Below are positions 28,751-39,500 of a stretch of 64,000 nucleotides of DNA, in pieces (position 1 is the first letter of the stretch; every line of letters begins with the position of its first letter). The DNA lies in the NCBI GenBank assembly GCA_947584375.1, contig CANPWL010000007.1, positions 30,179 through 94,178 of the forward strand, given 5' to 3'. Source of the stretch: an uncultured Clostridia bacterium (lineage in GTDB: Bacteria > Bacillota > Clostridia > Oscillospirales > Ruminococcaceae). A program made the position numbers and the translations under genes. The notes beneath the pieces were generated by a model. It was not told the origin of the DNA and made no database searches. It saw only the letters and a program-made list of their open reading frames with translations.

Positions 28751-30316
28751 TTATTTAGCGTATTCAACCGCTCTGCTTTCACGAATTAAGTGTACCTTTA
28801 TTTGTCCGGGATAATCCATTTCATCTTCTATCTTATTTGCAATATCACGGGCAATTACTATCATTTTTTCATCGTTTACCTTCTCAGGCTGAATCATAAT
28901 TCTGACCTCACGTCCTGCCTGAATAGCATAGGACTTATCAACACCGTCATATGAAGAACACAGTTCCTCAAGTTTCTGCAAACGTTTGATATAATTCTCA
29001 TAATTTTCGCTTCTTGCTGCCGGTCTTGCGGCTGATATAGCGTCAGCAGCTTGTACAAGAGCAGCAACCACAGTTTTAGTTTCAACATCTCCGTGATGTG
29101 CTTCAATAGCATGAATAACATCAGGATTTTCCTTGTATTTCTTACAGACATCAACACCGATCTGAACGTGTGAGCCTTCAATCTCGTAGCTTAGAGCCTT
29201 ACCGATGTCATGCAGAAGTCCGGCTCTTCTTGCTAGATTTGCATCAACCCCAAGTTCAGACGCCATCATTCCTGCGAGGTGTGAAACCTCAATTGAGTGA
29301 TTAAGAACATTCTGACGATAACTTGTTCTGTAATGAAGCCGACCTAAGAGCTTGACAAGTTCATTATTAATACCGTGTACATTAGTTTCAAGAATAGCAC
29401 GTTCGCCTTCTTGTTTAATTTTATATTCTACTTCACGTCTAGATTTGTCAACAGCTTCTTCAATTCTTGTCGGATGAATTCGTCCATCCTGAATAAGCTT
29501 TTCAAGTGATAATCTTGCGATTTCTCTTCTAACCTGGTCAAAGCAGGAAAGAGTAATTGCTTCAGGAGTATCATCGATAATCAAATCAACACCTGTGAGC
29601 GTTTCAATTGTTCTGATGTTTCTGCCCTCACGGCCGATGATTCGACCTTTCATCTCATCATTAGGAAGCGGGACTACTGATACTGCTGCATCAGATACTT
29701 GTTCAGCTGAGCATCTGGCAATTGCAAGTGAAATATATTGTCTTGCTTTATCTTCACATTCCTCTTTTATTTTAGCCTCATATGCTTGAATTTTAATAGC
29801 CTTTTCATGTACCAGTTCATCTTCAAGACTTGACAAGAGATGTTCTTTTGCCTGCTCCTTAGTAAATTCAGAGATTTTTTCGAGCATATCAAGCTGACTT
29901 TTCTTAATTCTGTCTGATTCAGCTAAAGTTTCTTCAGCTTTTTTAATCTTTGATTGTAAAGTTTCTTCTTTCTTTTCGATATTATCCAGCTTTTTATCCA
30001 TAGCTTCTTCTTTTTGCTGGATACGTCGCTCATGTCTGGATACTTCATTGCGGCGGTCTTTAATTTCTTTTTCGGCTTCGGAACGATGTCTATGTATCTC
30101 TTCCTTAGCTTCAATTAAGGTTTCTTTTTTAATACTTTCAGCGTTCTTTTTAGCTTCATTTATAATGCGTTCAGCTTCTTTTTCAGCCGAACCTATCTCA
30201 GCTTCTGCTTTACGCATTCTTGACTTTATACCTTGCTTAAAAGCAATAAATCCGCACACAAGAGCACCAATTAAAAAAGCACCGCAACACAATAGTATGA
30301 TCAACCATGTGTTCAT
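28751..30316 (-). CDS. rny: Ribonuclease Y
   Basis: N-terminal TM, long coiled coil, KH segment [33 protein letters not shown] domain (HDIGKA). Confidence 0.96.
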   Translation of the reverse strand: MNTWLIILLCCGAFLIGALVCGFIAFKQGIKSRMRKAEAEIGSAEKEAERIINEAKKNAESIKKETLIEAKEEIHRHRSEAEKEIKDRRNEVSRHERRIQQKEEAMDKKLDNIEKKEETLQSKIKKAEETLAESDRIKKSQLDMLEKISEFTKEQAKEHLLSSLEDELVHEKAIKIQAYEAKIKEECEDKARQYISLAIARCSAEQVSDAAVSVVPLPNDEMKGRIIGREGRNIRTIETLTGVDLIIDDTPEAITLSCFDQVRREIARLSLEKLIQDGRIHPTRIEEAVDKSRREVEYKIKQEGERAILETNVHGINNELVKLLGRLHYRTSYRQNVLNHSIEVSHLAGMMASELGVDANLARRAGLLHDIGKALSYEIEGSHVQIGVDVCKKYKENPDVIHAIEAHHGDVETKTVVAALVQAADAISAARPAARSENYENYIKRLQKLEELCSSYDGVDKSYAIQAGREVRIMIQPEKVNDEKMIVIARDIANKIEDEMDYPGQIKVHLIRESRAVEYAK

Positions 30317-30617
30317 TTAATAGCTTCCTCCTTCTATAAGTAATATTACTTAGGAAGGTATGCCCTATCTGCTTATTAAATTTTCAATAACTGTATAGTA
30401 ACATTTACCTTCAAAAGTAAAGTGTAATAAAGTAATAATATCTATACGTCAATAAGGATTTATCAAATAAAAATTAATCCTTGTTGTATAAATACAATAA
30501 TATACAGATGTATTATACTATATTTTGTGCATTATGTCAAGTACCAAAAACAATTATTTATATATTAATTTAAAAGATATATATTTATTAAGACATAATC
30601 AATATACTTAAAATGTA

Positions 30618-30646
30618 TTGACATTTAAGTTTAATAATGATAAACT
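30618..30646 (+). promoter_or_regulatory. Sigma-A-type promoter for the T-box leader
   Basis: TTGACA, 17-bp spacer, TAAACT. Confidence 0.6.
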
Positions 30647-30649
30647 ATA

Positions 30650-30955
30650 TTTAATATGTTCAGCGTAAAATGTTTTACGGCTGATTATAAGACTTTGATT
30701 AGCAAAACAGTTATTAATATTAAATGCTTTGATGAGGAAGCTGAATGCAAAAGTATATTCCAAAGAGAGTTTCGCCTCGGCTGAAAGCGAAATGAATAAG
30801 GTGTATTCAGACACCGCCTCTGAGCTTCGTCTAATAAACGACGTATATCTGCGTTAAAGGTGCTAATGAGTTGCGGTATTTGACTGCAAGAAATTGGGTG
30901 GAACCACGATATATCGTCCCATGGGAGTTTTATCCTTGGGATTTTTTTATTTAAA
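30650..30955 (+). promoter_or_regulatory. T-box leader (threonine), specifier ACC
   Basis: T-box sequence TTGGGTGGAACCACG at ~30895-30908; Stem I base GAAGCT/AGCTTC and CTGAAT/ATTCAG flank a loop containing ACC (30813-30815); terminator-like stem then T run before 30955; thrS downstream. Confidence 0.88.
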
Positions 30956-30970
30956 AAAGGAGGAGTATTT

Positions 30971-31300
30971 ATGAACTTCAAGAAAAAAGGTGCATTTATA
31001 ACTTTCTTTTTGTCAATAGCGGCTGAGATAGCAGTTATGATACTGTTTTTACTTGCTGTAAATCATATAATGATTATGTATGTTGCTCTTCTTTTATCAA
31101 TAATGCTCTTTGTATTTATATATTGGTCTAATACCGCTTTTAACGAGTTGAGCGTTAATAAAGAAGGGAAGAGTATTCTGTCAAAACGAACGAGAAAACT
31201 TTTTAATATAATAAGTGCAGTTTTAAGTTTAGGACTTTTGGCTGTGGGAGTTCTTGTGTTTTTGGATTATTACTATTATCCTATTTTCAGCAGACGATAA
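30971..31300 (+). CDS. Small membrane protein of unknown function
   Basis: 109 aa with several predicted TM segments, good RBS (aaaggagga), between the T-box and thrS. Confidence 0.75.
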   Translation: MNFKKKGAFITFFLSIAAEIAVMILFLLAVNHIMIMYVALLLSIMLFVFIYWSNTAFNELSVNKEGKSILSKRTRKLFNIISAVLSLGLLAVGVLVFLDYYYYPIFSRR

Positions 31301-31330
31301 ATTTGATTAAATTATGAGAGGAAGATAAAA

Positions 31331-33241
31331 ATGATTAAATTGACTTTAAAGGACGGAAGCGTAAGAGAGGTTGAAAGCGGTATGTCAGCCGCAGAGATAA
31401 TAAAAGGTATCGGAATGGGTCTTTATAAGGCGGCTTGTTCTGTAAAAATTAACGGAGAGGTAAAGGATATAAGAACTGTTATTGACAGTGATTGCGAATT
31501 TGAAGTGCTTACATTCGACGACATTGACGGTAAAAAAACATTTTGGCATACAGCATCGCATATTCTTGCTCAGGCTGTTAAGCGTCTCTACCCTGAAACT
31601 CTGCTTGCAATAGGCCCTGCAATTGACAACGGATTCTATTATGATTTTGACAGGGAGACTCCTTTCACAACAGAAGAACTTGAAAAAATTGAGGTTGAAA
31701 TGAAAAAGATTGTCAAGGAGGGTCTTGAGCTTGAACAGTTTGAACTGCCGCCTGATGAGGCTATAAAGTATCTTGAGGATAAAGGCGAAATATATAAGGT
31801 TGAACTATGTCAAGAGCATAGCGATAAAGGTGAGCCTATTTCATTCTATAAGCAGGGTGAGTTCACTGACCTCTGTGCAGGTCCTCATCTTATGACAACT
31901 GCTCCGATAAAAGCGTTTAAGCTTACTTCTTGCACAGGGGCTTATTGGCGGGGCAATGAAAAGAATAAGATGCTTTCCAGAATCTATGCAACGGCATTTC
32001 CGAAGACGAGCGAGCTTCAGGAATACCTTGATCGTCTTGAAGAAGCTAAAAAGAGAGATCACAGAAAACTCGGAAAAGAGCTTGGATTATTTGCTCTTAT
32101 GGATGAAGGACCCGGTTTCCCATTTTTCCTTCCAAAGGGAATGATTTTAAAGAATACTCTTATTGATTACTGGAGAGAAGTTCACACAAGAGCGGGATAT
32201 CAGGAAATCTCAACACCGATGATGATGAACAGGGCCTTGTGGGAACGTTCGGGTCACTGGGATCACTACAAGGAAAATATGTATACAACTGTTATTGATG
32301 AAACTGATTTTGCAATTAAGCCTATGAACTGTCCAGGCGGACTTTTGGTTTATAAAACTCAGCTTCATTCATACAGAGATCTTCCTATGCGTATGGGAGA
32401 GCTTGGTCTTGTTCACAGACATGAGCTTTCTGGTGCTTTGCACGGACTTATGAGAGTTCGTTGCTTTACACAGGACGATGCACATATATTTATGACAAAG
32501 GAACAAATCAAGGATGAAATAAAGGGTGTAGTTGCACTTATAGATGAGGTTTACAGTCTGTTTGGATTTAAGTATCACGTAGAACTTTCAACACGTCCTG
32601 AGGATAGCATGGGAAGCGATGAAGACTGGGAGATCGCTACAAATTCGCTGAAAGACGCACTTGAAGAAATCGGTCTTGAATTTGTTATAAATGAGGGTGA
32701 CGGAGCATTTTACGGACCTAAGATTGATTTTCATCTTGAGGATTCTTTGGGAAGAACATGGCAGTGCGGAACTATTCAGCTTGACTTCCAGCTTCCTGAA
32801 AGGTTTGAGCTAGAATATATGGGTGCAGACGGAGAAAAGCACCGCCCGGTAATGATCCACCGTGTTGTATTCGGAAGCATTGAAAGATTTATAGGAATAT
32901 TGATAGAACATTTTGCAGGCGCTTTTCCGCTTTGGCTTGCACCTGAGCAGGTTAAAATAATTCCGATCTCAGATAAACAGCTTGATTACGCAAAGGATTT
33001 ACTATCAAAGCTTCAGGCTGCCCGTATCAGGGCTTCAATTGATGACAGAAGCGAAAAAATGGGATACAAGATCCGTCAGGCGCAGCTTGAGAAAATTCCA
33101 TATATGCTTGTTGTCGGCGATAAGGAGATGCAGGACGGAACGGTTTCTGTACGTTCAAGAAAAGACGGAGACGCAGGTAAAATGTCTGTGGATGAGCTTA
33201 TATCAAAGTTATTAAATGAAATACAAACAAAATCGAAGTAA
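31331..33241 (+). CDS. thrS: Threonyl-tRNA synthetase
   Basis: TGS domain, HTASHILAQAVKRLYP, MNCPGG, HRPVMIHRVVFGSIERFIGILIEHFAGAFPLWLAPEQV. Confidence 0.97.
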   Translation: MIKLTLKDGSVREVESGMSAAEIIKGIGMGLYKAACSVKINGEVKDIRTVIDSDCEFEVLTFDDIDGKKTFWHTASHILAQAVKRLYPETLLAIGPAIDNGFYYDFDRETPFTTEELEKIEVEMKKIVKEGLELEQFELPPDEAIKYLEDKGEIYKVELCQEHSDKGEPISFYKQGEFTDLCAGPHLMTTAPIKAFKLTSCTGAYWRGNEKNKMLSRIYATAFPKTSELQEYLDRLEEAKKRDHRKLGKELGLFALMDEGPGFPFFLPKGMILKNTLIDYWREVHTRAGYQEISTPMMMNRALWERSGHWDHYKENMYTTVIDETDFAIKPMNCPGGLLVYKTQLHSYRDLPMRMGELGLVHRHELSGALHGLMRVRCFTQDDAHIFMTKEQIKDEIKGVVALIDEVYSLFGFKYHVELSTRPEDSMGSDEDWEIATNSLKDALEEIGLEFVINEGDGAFYGPKIDFHLEDSLGRTWQCGTIQLDFQLPERFELEYMGADGEKHRPVMIHRVVFGSIERFIGILIEHFAGAFPLWLAPEQVKIIPISDKQLDYAKDLLSKLQAARIRASIDDRSEKMGYKIRQAQLEKIPYMLVVGDKEMQDGTVSVRSRKDGDAGKMSVDELISKLLNEIQTKSK

Positions 33242-33249
33242 AGAATAAG

Positions 33250-33283
33250 AGGGCAATCTATATATAGATTGCCCTATGTTTTT
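33250..33283 (+). terminator. Intrinsic terminator after thrS
   Basis: AGGGCAATCTA tata TAGATTGCCCT followed by a T-rich stretch. Confidence 0.8.
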
Positions 33284-33479
33284 AGTAAGAAGCAGCTTAT
33301 TACTAAATTTGGAGCCGAATATATAAGTTATTTGTTATAATATAGTTTAACAATTGGTTTAAACACTTAATAATTTGTGAATAAAGTCAGTATTTTTATT
33401 ACTAGAAGATAAAATTTATGAATTGTTTACCATTTTTGGGGCATCCTACACAAACAAACAATTATATATTTGTATAAAG

Positions 33480-33496
33480 TAAACAAATTGTGTTAA
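33480..33496. promoter_or_regulatory. Operator-like dyad upstream of the composite ABC operon
   Basis: TAAACAAATTGTGTTAA: imperfect dyad TWAACA-N5-TGTTWA. Confidence 0.35.
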
Positions 33497-33745
33497 TTTG
33501 CACAAAACAAAGAGTTATTATAAAATTGATAAATAACTTGACAAACAGTAGTTAAATTGCTATAATTATAACTAGAAATTTATATTCATTTTGAGCAAAA
33601 TCACAACAAGAAGTCAATAAAAACGTGATTTTGTAGTAGCTTTTAGCTAAAAATTAATAAATGTAGTGTAGAATTTATTCAAAACACACAAAATGTGCAA
33701 TATGCACAAAAAATCGCTTTAATACAAGTATGTCGGAGAAATGTT

Positions 33746-34423
33746 ATGAGCGTTATTCTTTCTACAAAGGGCATTTGTCGTGATTTTACGATGGGGAACA
33801 ACATTGTTGTTAATGCCTTGAAAAATATTAATATTGATATTAAAGAAGGTAAGCTTACCGTTTTGCGTGGACCTTCAGGCAGCGGAAAGACAACGCTTAT
33901 AAATATCCTTGGGGCTCTTGATAAACCTTCAAAAGGCGAGGTCTGGTTTGACGGCAGTGACATTACCAAACTTTCTGAGAAAAAACGCGACAGATTAAGA
34001 CGTTTTGATATGGCATTTGTTTTTCAGTCGGTCGCATTGATGTCATCAATGACAGCTTATGAGAATGTTGAGTTCGGACTCAGGCTTGCGAAATTTCCGT
34101 TTTCTGATCGTGATAAGAGAACCCGTGAGGTTATGAAAAACGTCAATTTGGAAAAGCGTATGTTCCATAGACCGGGGGAAATGTCCGGAGGCGAACAGCA
34201 AAGAACGGCAATTGCAAGAGCAATAGCTCATAAGCCAAAAATCGTTTTTGCTGACGAGCCGACGGCAGAGCTTGATTCGACAACTTCTCTGCATATAATA
34301 AAGCTTTTTAAAGAGCTTGTTGAAAAAGAAGGCATGACAATTGTTATGACTACTCACGACCCGAGTATGATGGAGGTCGCAGATAAGGTTTATACATTAG
34401 AGGATGGTGAGATTGTTGACTGA
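33746..34423 (+). CDS. ABC transporter ATP-binding protein, LolD/MacB-like
   Basis: GPSGSGKTTLINILGALDKPSKGEV, MSGGEQQRTAIARAIAHKPKIVFADEPTAELD. Start after ggag RBS. Confidence 0.9.
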   Translation: MSVILSTKGICRDFTMGNNIVVNALKNINIDIKEGKLTVLRGPSGSGKTTLINILGALDKPSKGEVWFDGSDITKLSEKKRDRLRRFDMAFVFQSVALMSSMTAYENVEFGLRLAKFPFSDRDKRTREVMKNVNLEKRMFHRPGEMSGGEQQRTAIARAIAHKPKIVFADEPTAELDSTTSLHIIKLFKELVEKEGMTIVMTTHDPSMMEVADKVYTLEDGEIVD

Positions 34424-35453
34424 TAATTTCGCCCAAAACGGTGCTGTTGGTGCCGATAGAGATAAGCAAAAGCAAATGACAGTCGGAAATTCTGCTGATT
34501 TGTCGGAGAATAATATATTTGATGATGAAACTGTACCATCTGAAAATGATAAATATATGATAAGATGTGAAAATCTTGTTAAAATTTATAAGACCTCTGA
34601 TGTAGAGGTAGTTGCTCTTCAGGGTCTTGATTTGGACGTTGAAAAGGGTGAGCTTGTAGGTATTGTAGGAAATTCCGGAAGCGGAAAGTCAACACTTTTG
34701 AATATGCTGGGAGGGCTTGATAAGCCTTCGGCAGGAAGTCTTATTGTTGATGGGAAAAATCTTTTAAAGTTTTCGGATAAAGATTATATGGATTATAAGC
34801 GCAACACAGTGGGATTTGTTTGGCAAAACAATGCTAGAAACCTTATTCCGTACCTTACGGCATTACAGAATGTTGAGATGCCGATGCTTCTTAAAGGTTC
34901 AAAGAAACGGAGGGAAAGGGCACAGGAGCTTTTAGATAAGGTTGGGCTTTCTCAAAGAGTTAATTCAAAGCTTGACCAACTTTCTGGCGGCGAGCAGCAA
35001 AGGGTTGCAATAGCGATTGCGCTTGCTAATGATCCTAAGCTTATACTTGCCGATGAGCCTACCGGTGCGGTTGACACAAAGACGTCTGAAATGATTTTGG
35101 ATATTTTTAAGGATCTGAATAAAACTGAGGGCATTACAATAGTTATTGTCACACATGATTTAAAGCTTGCAAATCATATTGATCGTGTGGTCGCTATAAG
35201 AGATGGAAGAACCAGTTCCGAAATCATACGAAAAAGGTCAATGGCGGAAGAGCTTGTAAAGCTCGGCGATATTGTTAATGCTAATGAAAGTACTGAGGCT
35301 ATCCGTGAGGAGTTTATTGTTTTAGACAGGAGCGGAAGACTTCAGATACCTAAGGACTATATCAAGTCTCTCGGAATAAAGGGAGGAGATAAAGTCAAGG
35401 TAGAGCTTGATGAGAAAACAGGTAGGATTGAGATTTTCAAATCGAGCATATAA
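34404..35453 (+). CDS. ABC transporter ATP-binding protein, LolD/MacB-like, with C-terminal AbrB/SpoVT-like domain
   Basis: GNSGSGKSTLLNMLGGLDKPSAG, LSGGEQQRVAIAIALANDPKLILADEPTGAVD; tail EEFIVLDRSGRLQIPKDYIKSLGIKGGDKVKVELDEKTGRIEIF. Overlaps the previous gene. Confidence 0.88.
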   Translation: MVRLLTDNFAQNGAVGADRDKQKQMTVGNSADLSENNIFDDETVPSENDKYMIRCENLVKIYKTSDVEVVALQGLDLDVEKGELVGIVGNSGSGKSTLLNMLGGLDKPSAGSLIVDGKNLLKFSDKDYMDYKRNTVGFVWQNNARNLIPYLTALQNVEMPMLLKGSKKRRERAQELLDKVGLSQRVNSKLDQLSGGEQQRVAIAIALANDPKLILADEPTGAVDTKTSEMILDIFKDLNKTEGITIVIVTHDLKLANHIDRVVAIRDGRTSSEIIRKRSMAEELVKLGDIVNANESTEAIREEFIVLDRSGRLQIPKDYIKSLGIKGGDKVKVELDEKTGRIEIFKSSI

Positions 35454-35554
35454 ATTTCTTTATTAACCCTATGGTGAATATATCAGAGGTTTTCATAAGT
35501 CGTAGCTTGACTTGAAACCAAAAGCAGAATTTATTTTAGAAAGGTGGATTTATA

Positions 35555-38515
35555 GTGAAGAACAAATTGTTTAAGCGTACGCTTTCTTTTGTATTGGCGC
35601 TTGCTTTGATAGCTACGGGTATTCCTGCGGTTATGGCGGATGACGCTGCAAAAACTGATACAAGTACGCAAACAACATCTGCTGAAGATATTGATATTGA
35701 TAATACTGAGTCAAAATCTTCAAACGATAATATTTCTTACACTGAGTACCGTAAAAAATATGCTGAGGCAGAAAGACCTGCCGTAGCAGATGATGAAGGG
35801 TATATCTACGGAAAAACGCAGAAAAAGTTTGAAGCCGGCAACGGAGCAACGGTTTCTGAAAAGACGGTTGACGGAAAAGAGGCTCTTGAATGGTCTAACC
35901 AGGACGGAACTGTATCTTTTCCTATCAAGGTTTCAAAGACCGGAGTTTACAACATCAAGTTGATTTATGAAGTTTTATCCGGAGGTTCAACGGGCGTTGA
36001 ATTCAATTTAAAAATTGACGGGAAGACTCCTTATGATACTGCATCTAGAATTACTCTTGATAAAAGATGGGTAAGCGAAACTGAGATAAAAAAGGATTTT
36101 CACGGCAATGATATAAGACCTGGACAGATAGAGCAGGTTTGCTGGCAGGAAAAATATTTAGCTGATATAGACGGACTTTATTCTGACCCTCTTTGGTTTT
36201 ATATTGAAAAAGGAAATCATACAATAACGCTTGATTCTACAAAAGCTAAGTTTGCTATAAACAGCATGAAGCTTTATCAGTATCAGGAGCCTGATGCTTA
36301 TAAAGCTCCATCGGAATCCGAACTTTCAAAAAATAAAGACGCTGATGTTATTAAACTTGAAGGTGAAGAGGCTTTAAATAAAACAGACAGAGTTCTTTAC
36401 CCAACAAGTGATAAAAATTCTTATTTGACATCACCTTCAGACCCTAATAAAACCAGATACAACACGATCGGTGCTGCAAACTGGACAAAAGCTACGCAGG
36501 CAATTACATGGAAAGTAAATATCAAAACCTCAGGTTATTATAAACTTGGAATAAGAGCAAAGCAAGACCAAATGAGAGGATTTTATTCAAACAGAAGGAT
36601 CCTTATAGACGGTGTTGTTCCTAATAAAGAATCGGATCAGGTTAAATTTTATTATGATACAGATTGGGTCGTAACAACACCTAAAGACGCTGACGGTAAC
36701 ATTATTTATTATTATCTTGAAGCCGGAGAGCACGAGTTGACAATGGAAGCTGTTCCGGGTGAGATAGGAGAGGTCATGTCAGCTCTTGATGATGTGGTTT
36801 ATGATACTACGAGCTATTACAGAAGAGTAAGACAAATAACAGGACCTGATCCTGACGAATACAACAACTATATGATTGATGTTGTTATTCCGTCTATCGT
36901 TCCTGATTTCAAAAAATTAGCAAAAACATTAAGAGATACAAAATCGTATATCGAGGGTCTTACAGGTACGTCCGGAACTGAAGCGGTTACACTTGAAAAA
37001 ATGGCTTTGGTCCTCGATCAGTGTATTGAAAGACCAGATGATATCCCGTCACTTCTTTCACAGATAAAAGAAAACATAACATCTGTTTCTTCATGGGTAA
37101 GAGAATATAGAGGCCAGCCTCTTGAAGTGGATATGATAGAGGTTGCTCCTGCCGGTAAAGATTTCACTTCGGCAGAAAAGACGTTCTTCGGCGGACTGAA
37201 GTTTGGTTTTGATTCATTCATAGGTTCGTTCTTCTCTGATTATAATTCTCTTTCAGAGGACAGTGATGACAATATTACCGTTTGGGTTTCACTTGGACGT
37301 GACCAGGCTCAGGTTGTAAATCAGATGGTAGACAGCGATTTTAACCCTAACTCGGATACAAAGGTTTCGATCAATCTTGTACAGGGTGGAGTTGTTGAAG
37401 CAACTCTTGCAGGAAAAGGTCCTGATGCGGTATTGTTCTTAGGAGGAGACTTTCCTATTCAGCTTGCCGCAAGAGACGTATTGACTGACTTAACTAAATT
37501 TGACGATTATGACGAGGTTATGACGCGGTTCCAAAAAGACGCCGCTACATTATACGAATATAATAAGGGAGTTTACGGACTTCCTGTAAGTCAGCTTGTA
37601 CCTATGATGTTCTATCGTACGGATATTCTGGCTGAGCAGGGAATAAATCCTGAACGTGATTTGCAGACGTGGGATCAGTTGATTTCTGTACTTCCTCAGT
37701 TACAAAGAAATTATATGGAGGTAGGCTTGATACTGCCGATTGCTCAGAACTTGGGTAATGGCGTTACAACTGTTTCCACAACTACTGAGTGCGGAAACAC
37801 ATTTGCAGCGTTGCTTTTACAGCAAGGTTTGAATTATTATAATGAAGAGCAGACTAAGACTACGTTTGAAACACAGGAAGCTGTTTCTGCATTTGAAAAA
37901 TGGACGAAGTTCTATACTACATACAGTTTTGATCAGACTTATGACGCTTTCTCAAGATTTAGAACAGGAGATATGCCTATCTTGATCAAGGAATACAACT
38001 TCTACAATCAGTTGGCAGTTGCAGCTCCTGAAATAAAGGGATGCTGGAACTTCAAGCAGATTCCGGGAACAATTCAGAAGGACGGCACGATCAATCATGC
38101 TGCTAACTCTGGGGGAACCTGCGGCGTAATATTTAAAAAGTGCAAAAACCAAGAGGCTGCATGGAATTTCTTAAAGTGGTTTACATCAACTGAATCACAA
38201 ATAGAATATGCGAATGATATAGAGGCTATTATGGGAACAATGGGTAGATTTGATACTGCAAATCTTGAAGCTCTTGAAGGTGAGTCATGGACTTCTACTG
38301 AGGTTGAAAAGATAAAATCTCAATTTGCAGAGCAGGTTGAAATTCCGGTTATCCCAGCTTCTTATGCGGTTACAAGAAACGTGATGAATGCGTTTAGAGA
38401 AACTGTAAATAACGCATCAAATCCAAGAGATACATTAATGTTGTACAATAAGGATATCAATGCTGAGATCACACGTAAACTTAAAGATTTGAGTATGTAC
38501 AACTATGATGAATAG
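35555..38515 (+). CDS. Very large extracellular solute-binding protein with N-terminal beta-sandwich (CBM-like) modules
   Basis: Type-I signal peptide; family-1 SBP-like C-terminus (GPDAVLFLGGDFPIQLAARDVLTDLTKF, GVYGLPVSQLVPMMFYRTDIL, AAWNFLKWFTSTESQIEYAND). GTG start. Confidence 0.85.
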   Translation: MKNKLFKRTLSFVLALALIATGIPAVMADDAAKTDTSTQTTSAEDIDIDNTESKSSNDNISYTEYRKKYAEAERPAVADDEGYIYGKTQKKFEAGNGATVSEKTVDGKEALEWSNQDGTVSFPIKVSKTGVYNIKLIYEVLSGGSTGVEFNLKIDGKTPYDTASRITLDKRWVSETEIKKDFHGNDIRPGQIEQVCWQEKYLADIDGLYSDPLWFYIEKGNHTITLDSTKAKFAINSMKLYQYQEPDAYKAPSESELSKNKDADVIKLEGEEALNKTDRVLYPTSDKNSYLTSPSDPNKTRYNTIGAANWTKATQAITWKVNIKTSGYYKLGIRAKQDQMRGFYSNRRILIDGVVPNKESDQVKFYYDTDWVVTTPKDADGNIIYYYLEAGEHELTMEAVPGEIGEVMSALDDVVYDTTSYYRRVRQITGPDPDEYNNYMIDVVIPSIVPDFKKLAKTLRDTKSYIEGLTGTSGTEAVTLEKMALVLDQCIERPDDIPSLLSQIKENITSVSSWVREYRGQPLEVDMIEVAPAGKDFTSAEKTFFGGLKFGFDSFIGSFFSDYNSLSEDSDDNITVWVSLGRDQAQVVNQMVDSDFNPNSDTKVSINLVQGGVVEATLAGKGPDAVLFLGGDFPIQLAARDVLTDLTKFDDYDEVMTRFQKDAATLYEYNKGVYGLPVSQLVPMMFYRTDILAEQGINPERDLQTWDQLISVLPQLQRNYMEVGLILPIAQNLGNGVTTVSTTTECGNTFAALLLQQGLNYYNEEQTKTTFETQEAVSAFEKWTKFYTTYSFDQTYDAFSRFRTGDMPILIKEYNFYNQLAVAAPEIKGCWNFKQIPGTIQKDGTINHAANSGGTCGVIFKKCKNQEAAWNFLKWFTSTESQIEYANDIEAIMGTMGRFDTANLEALEGESWTSTEVEKIKSQFAEQVEIPVIPASYAVTRNVMNAFRETVNNASNPRDTLMLYNKDINAEITRKLKDLSMYNYDE

Positions 38516-38531
38516 GAGGGAGTAATAGATA

Positions 38532-39485
38532 ATGGCTAAATCAGACGCAGCTGTTGCAGAAAAGCCTGTATTAATTAGAGATCAGGGTAAATTAAGATAC
38601 ACACTGCACCAGATGAGAGTGAATATCGGTTGCTACGGAATGCTTGCTCCTTTTATGATATTGTTTACAATATTCATGATAATTCCTGTTATAATGTCAC
38701 TTCCTATGGGATTTACAAACTTTAATATGGTGCAATTTCCGAAGTTTATCGGTTTATCAAACTTCTATACCCTGTTTTTGAATGACGATATTTTCTTAAC
38801 AGCGGTAAAGAACACATTAGTATTTGCAATATTTACAGGTCCATTCAGTTATGTACTGAGCTTTTTCTTAGCTTGGCTCATAAATGAAATGCACCCTATA
38901 CTTAAAACAGTATTTACATTCGTATTCTACGCTCCTTCAATGACGCCGTCGGTATATGTAATATGGCAGCTGTTGTTCTCAGGAGATACATACGGATACT
39001 TTAACTCAGTTTTAATGGATTTAGGATTCATAAACGCGCCTGTTCAATGGCTGACAGATACAACTTATATGTTTGGAGTTGTTATCGTGGTTCAGCTTTG
39101 GATTTCAATGGGTGCAGGATTCTTAGCACTTCGTGCAGGTTTCCAGAACATTGATAAGACGATGTATGAGGCAGGAGCAATTGAAGGAATTAAAAACAGA
39201 TGGCAGGAGCTTTTCACTATCACAATTCCTTCAATGGGACCTCAGCTGTTATTCGCTGCTGTACTTCAGATCTCAGCTGCATTCACAGTCGGAGTTGTAG
39301 GACAATCGCTTATCGGTTTGCCGTCAACAGATTATAAGGTTCACACAATTATGAACCATGCTACTGACTATGGTACAATTCGTTATGAAATGGGATACGC
39401 TTCAGCAATATGCTTTGTATTGTTTGCAGCTATGCTGTTAGTAAATAAGTTTATTAACTGGCTGCTTGCCAAGTATTTAGATTAG
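38532..39485 (+). CDS. Sugar-type ABC permease 1a (MalF-like)
   Basis: Six-TM-like profile; EAA loop EAGAIEGIKNRWQELFTITIPS. Confidence 0.9.
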   Translation: MAKSDAAVAEKPVLIRDQGKLRYTLHQMRVNIGCYGMLAPFMILFTIFMIIPVIMSLPMGFTNFNMVQFPKFIGLSNFYTLFLNDDIFLTAVKNTLVFAIFTGPFSYVLSFFLAWLINEMHPILKTVFTFVFYAPSMTPSVYVIWQLLFSGDTYGYFNSVLMDLGFINAPVQWLTDTTYMFGVVIVVQLWISMGAGFLALRAGFQNIDKTMYEAGAIEGIKNRWQELFTITIPSMGPQLLFAAVLQISAAFTVGVVGQSLIGLPSTDYKVHTIMNHATDYGTIRYEMGYASAICFVLFAAMLLVNKFINWLLAKYLD

Positions 39486-39500
39486 GGGAGGTGAATACGA

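Noticed and set aside
28751-28910. Minus-strand ORF track entries overlapping rny (e.g. 28894..29181)
   Set aside because: Alternative-frame artefacts inside the rny coding sequence.
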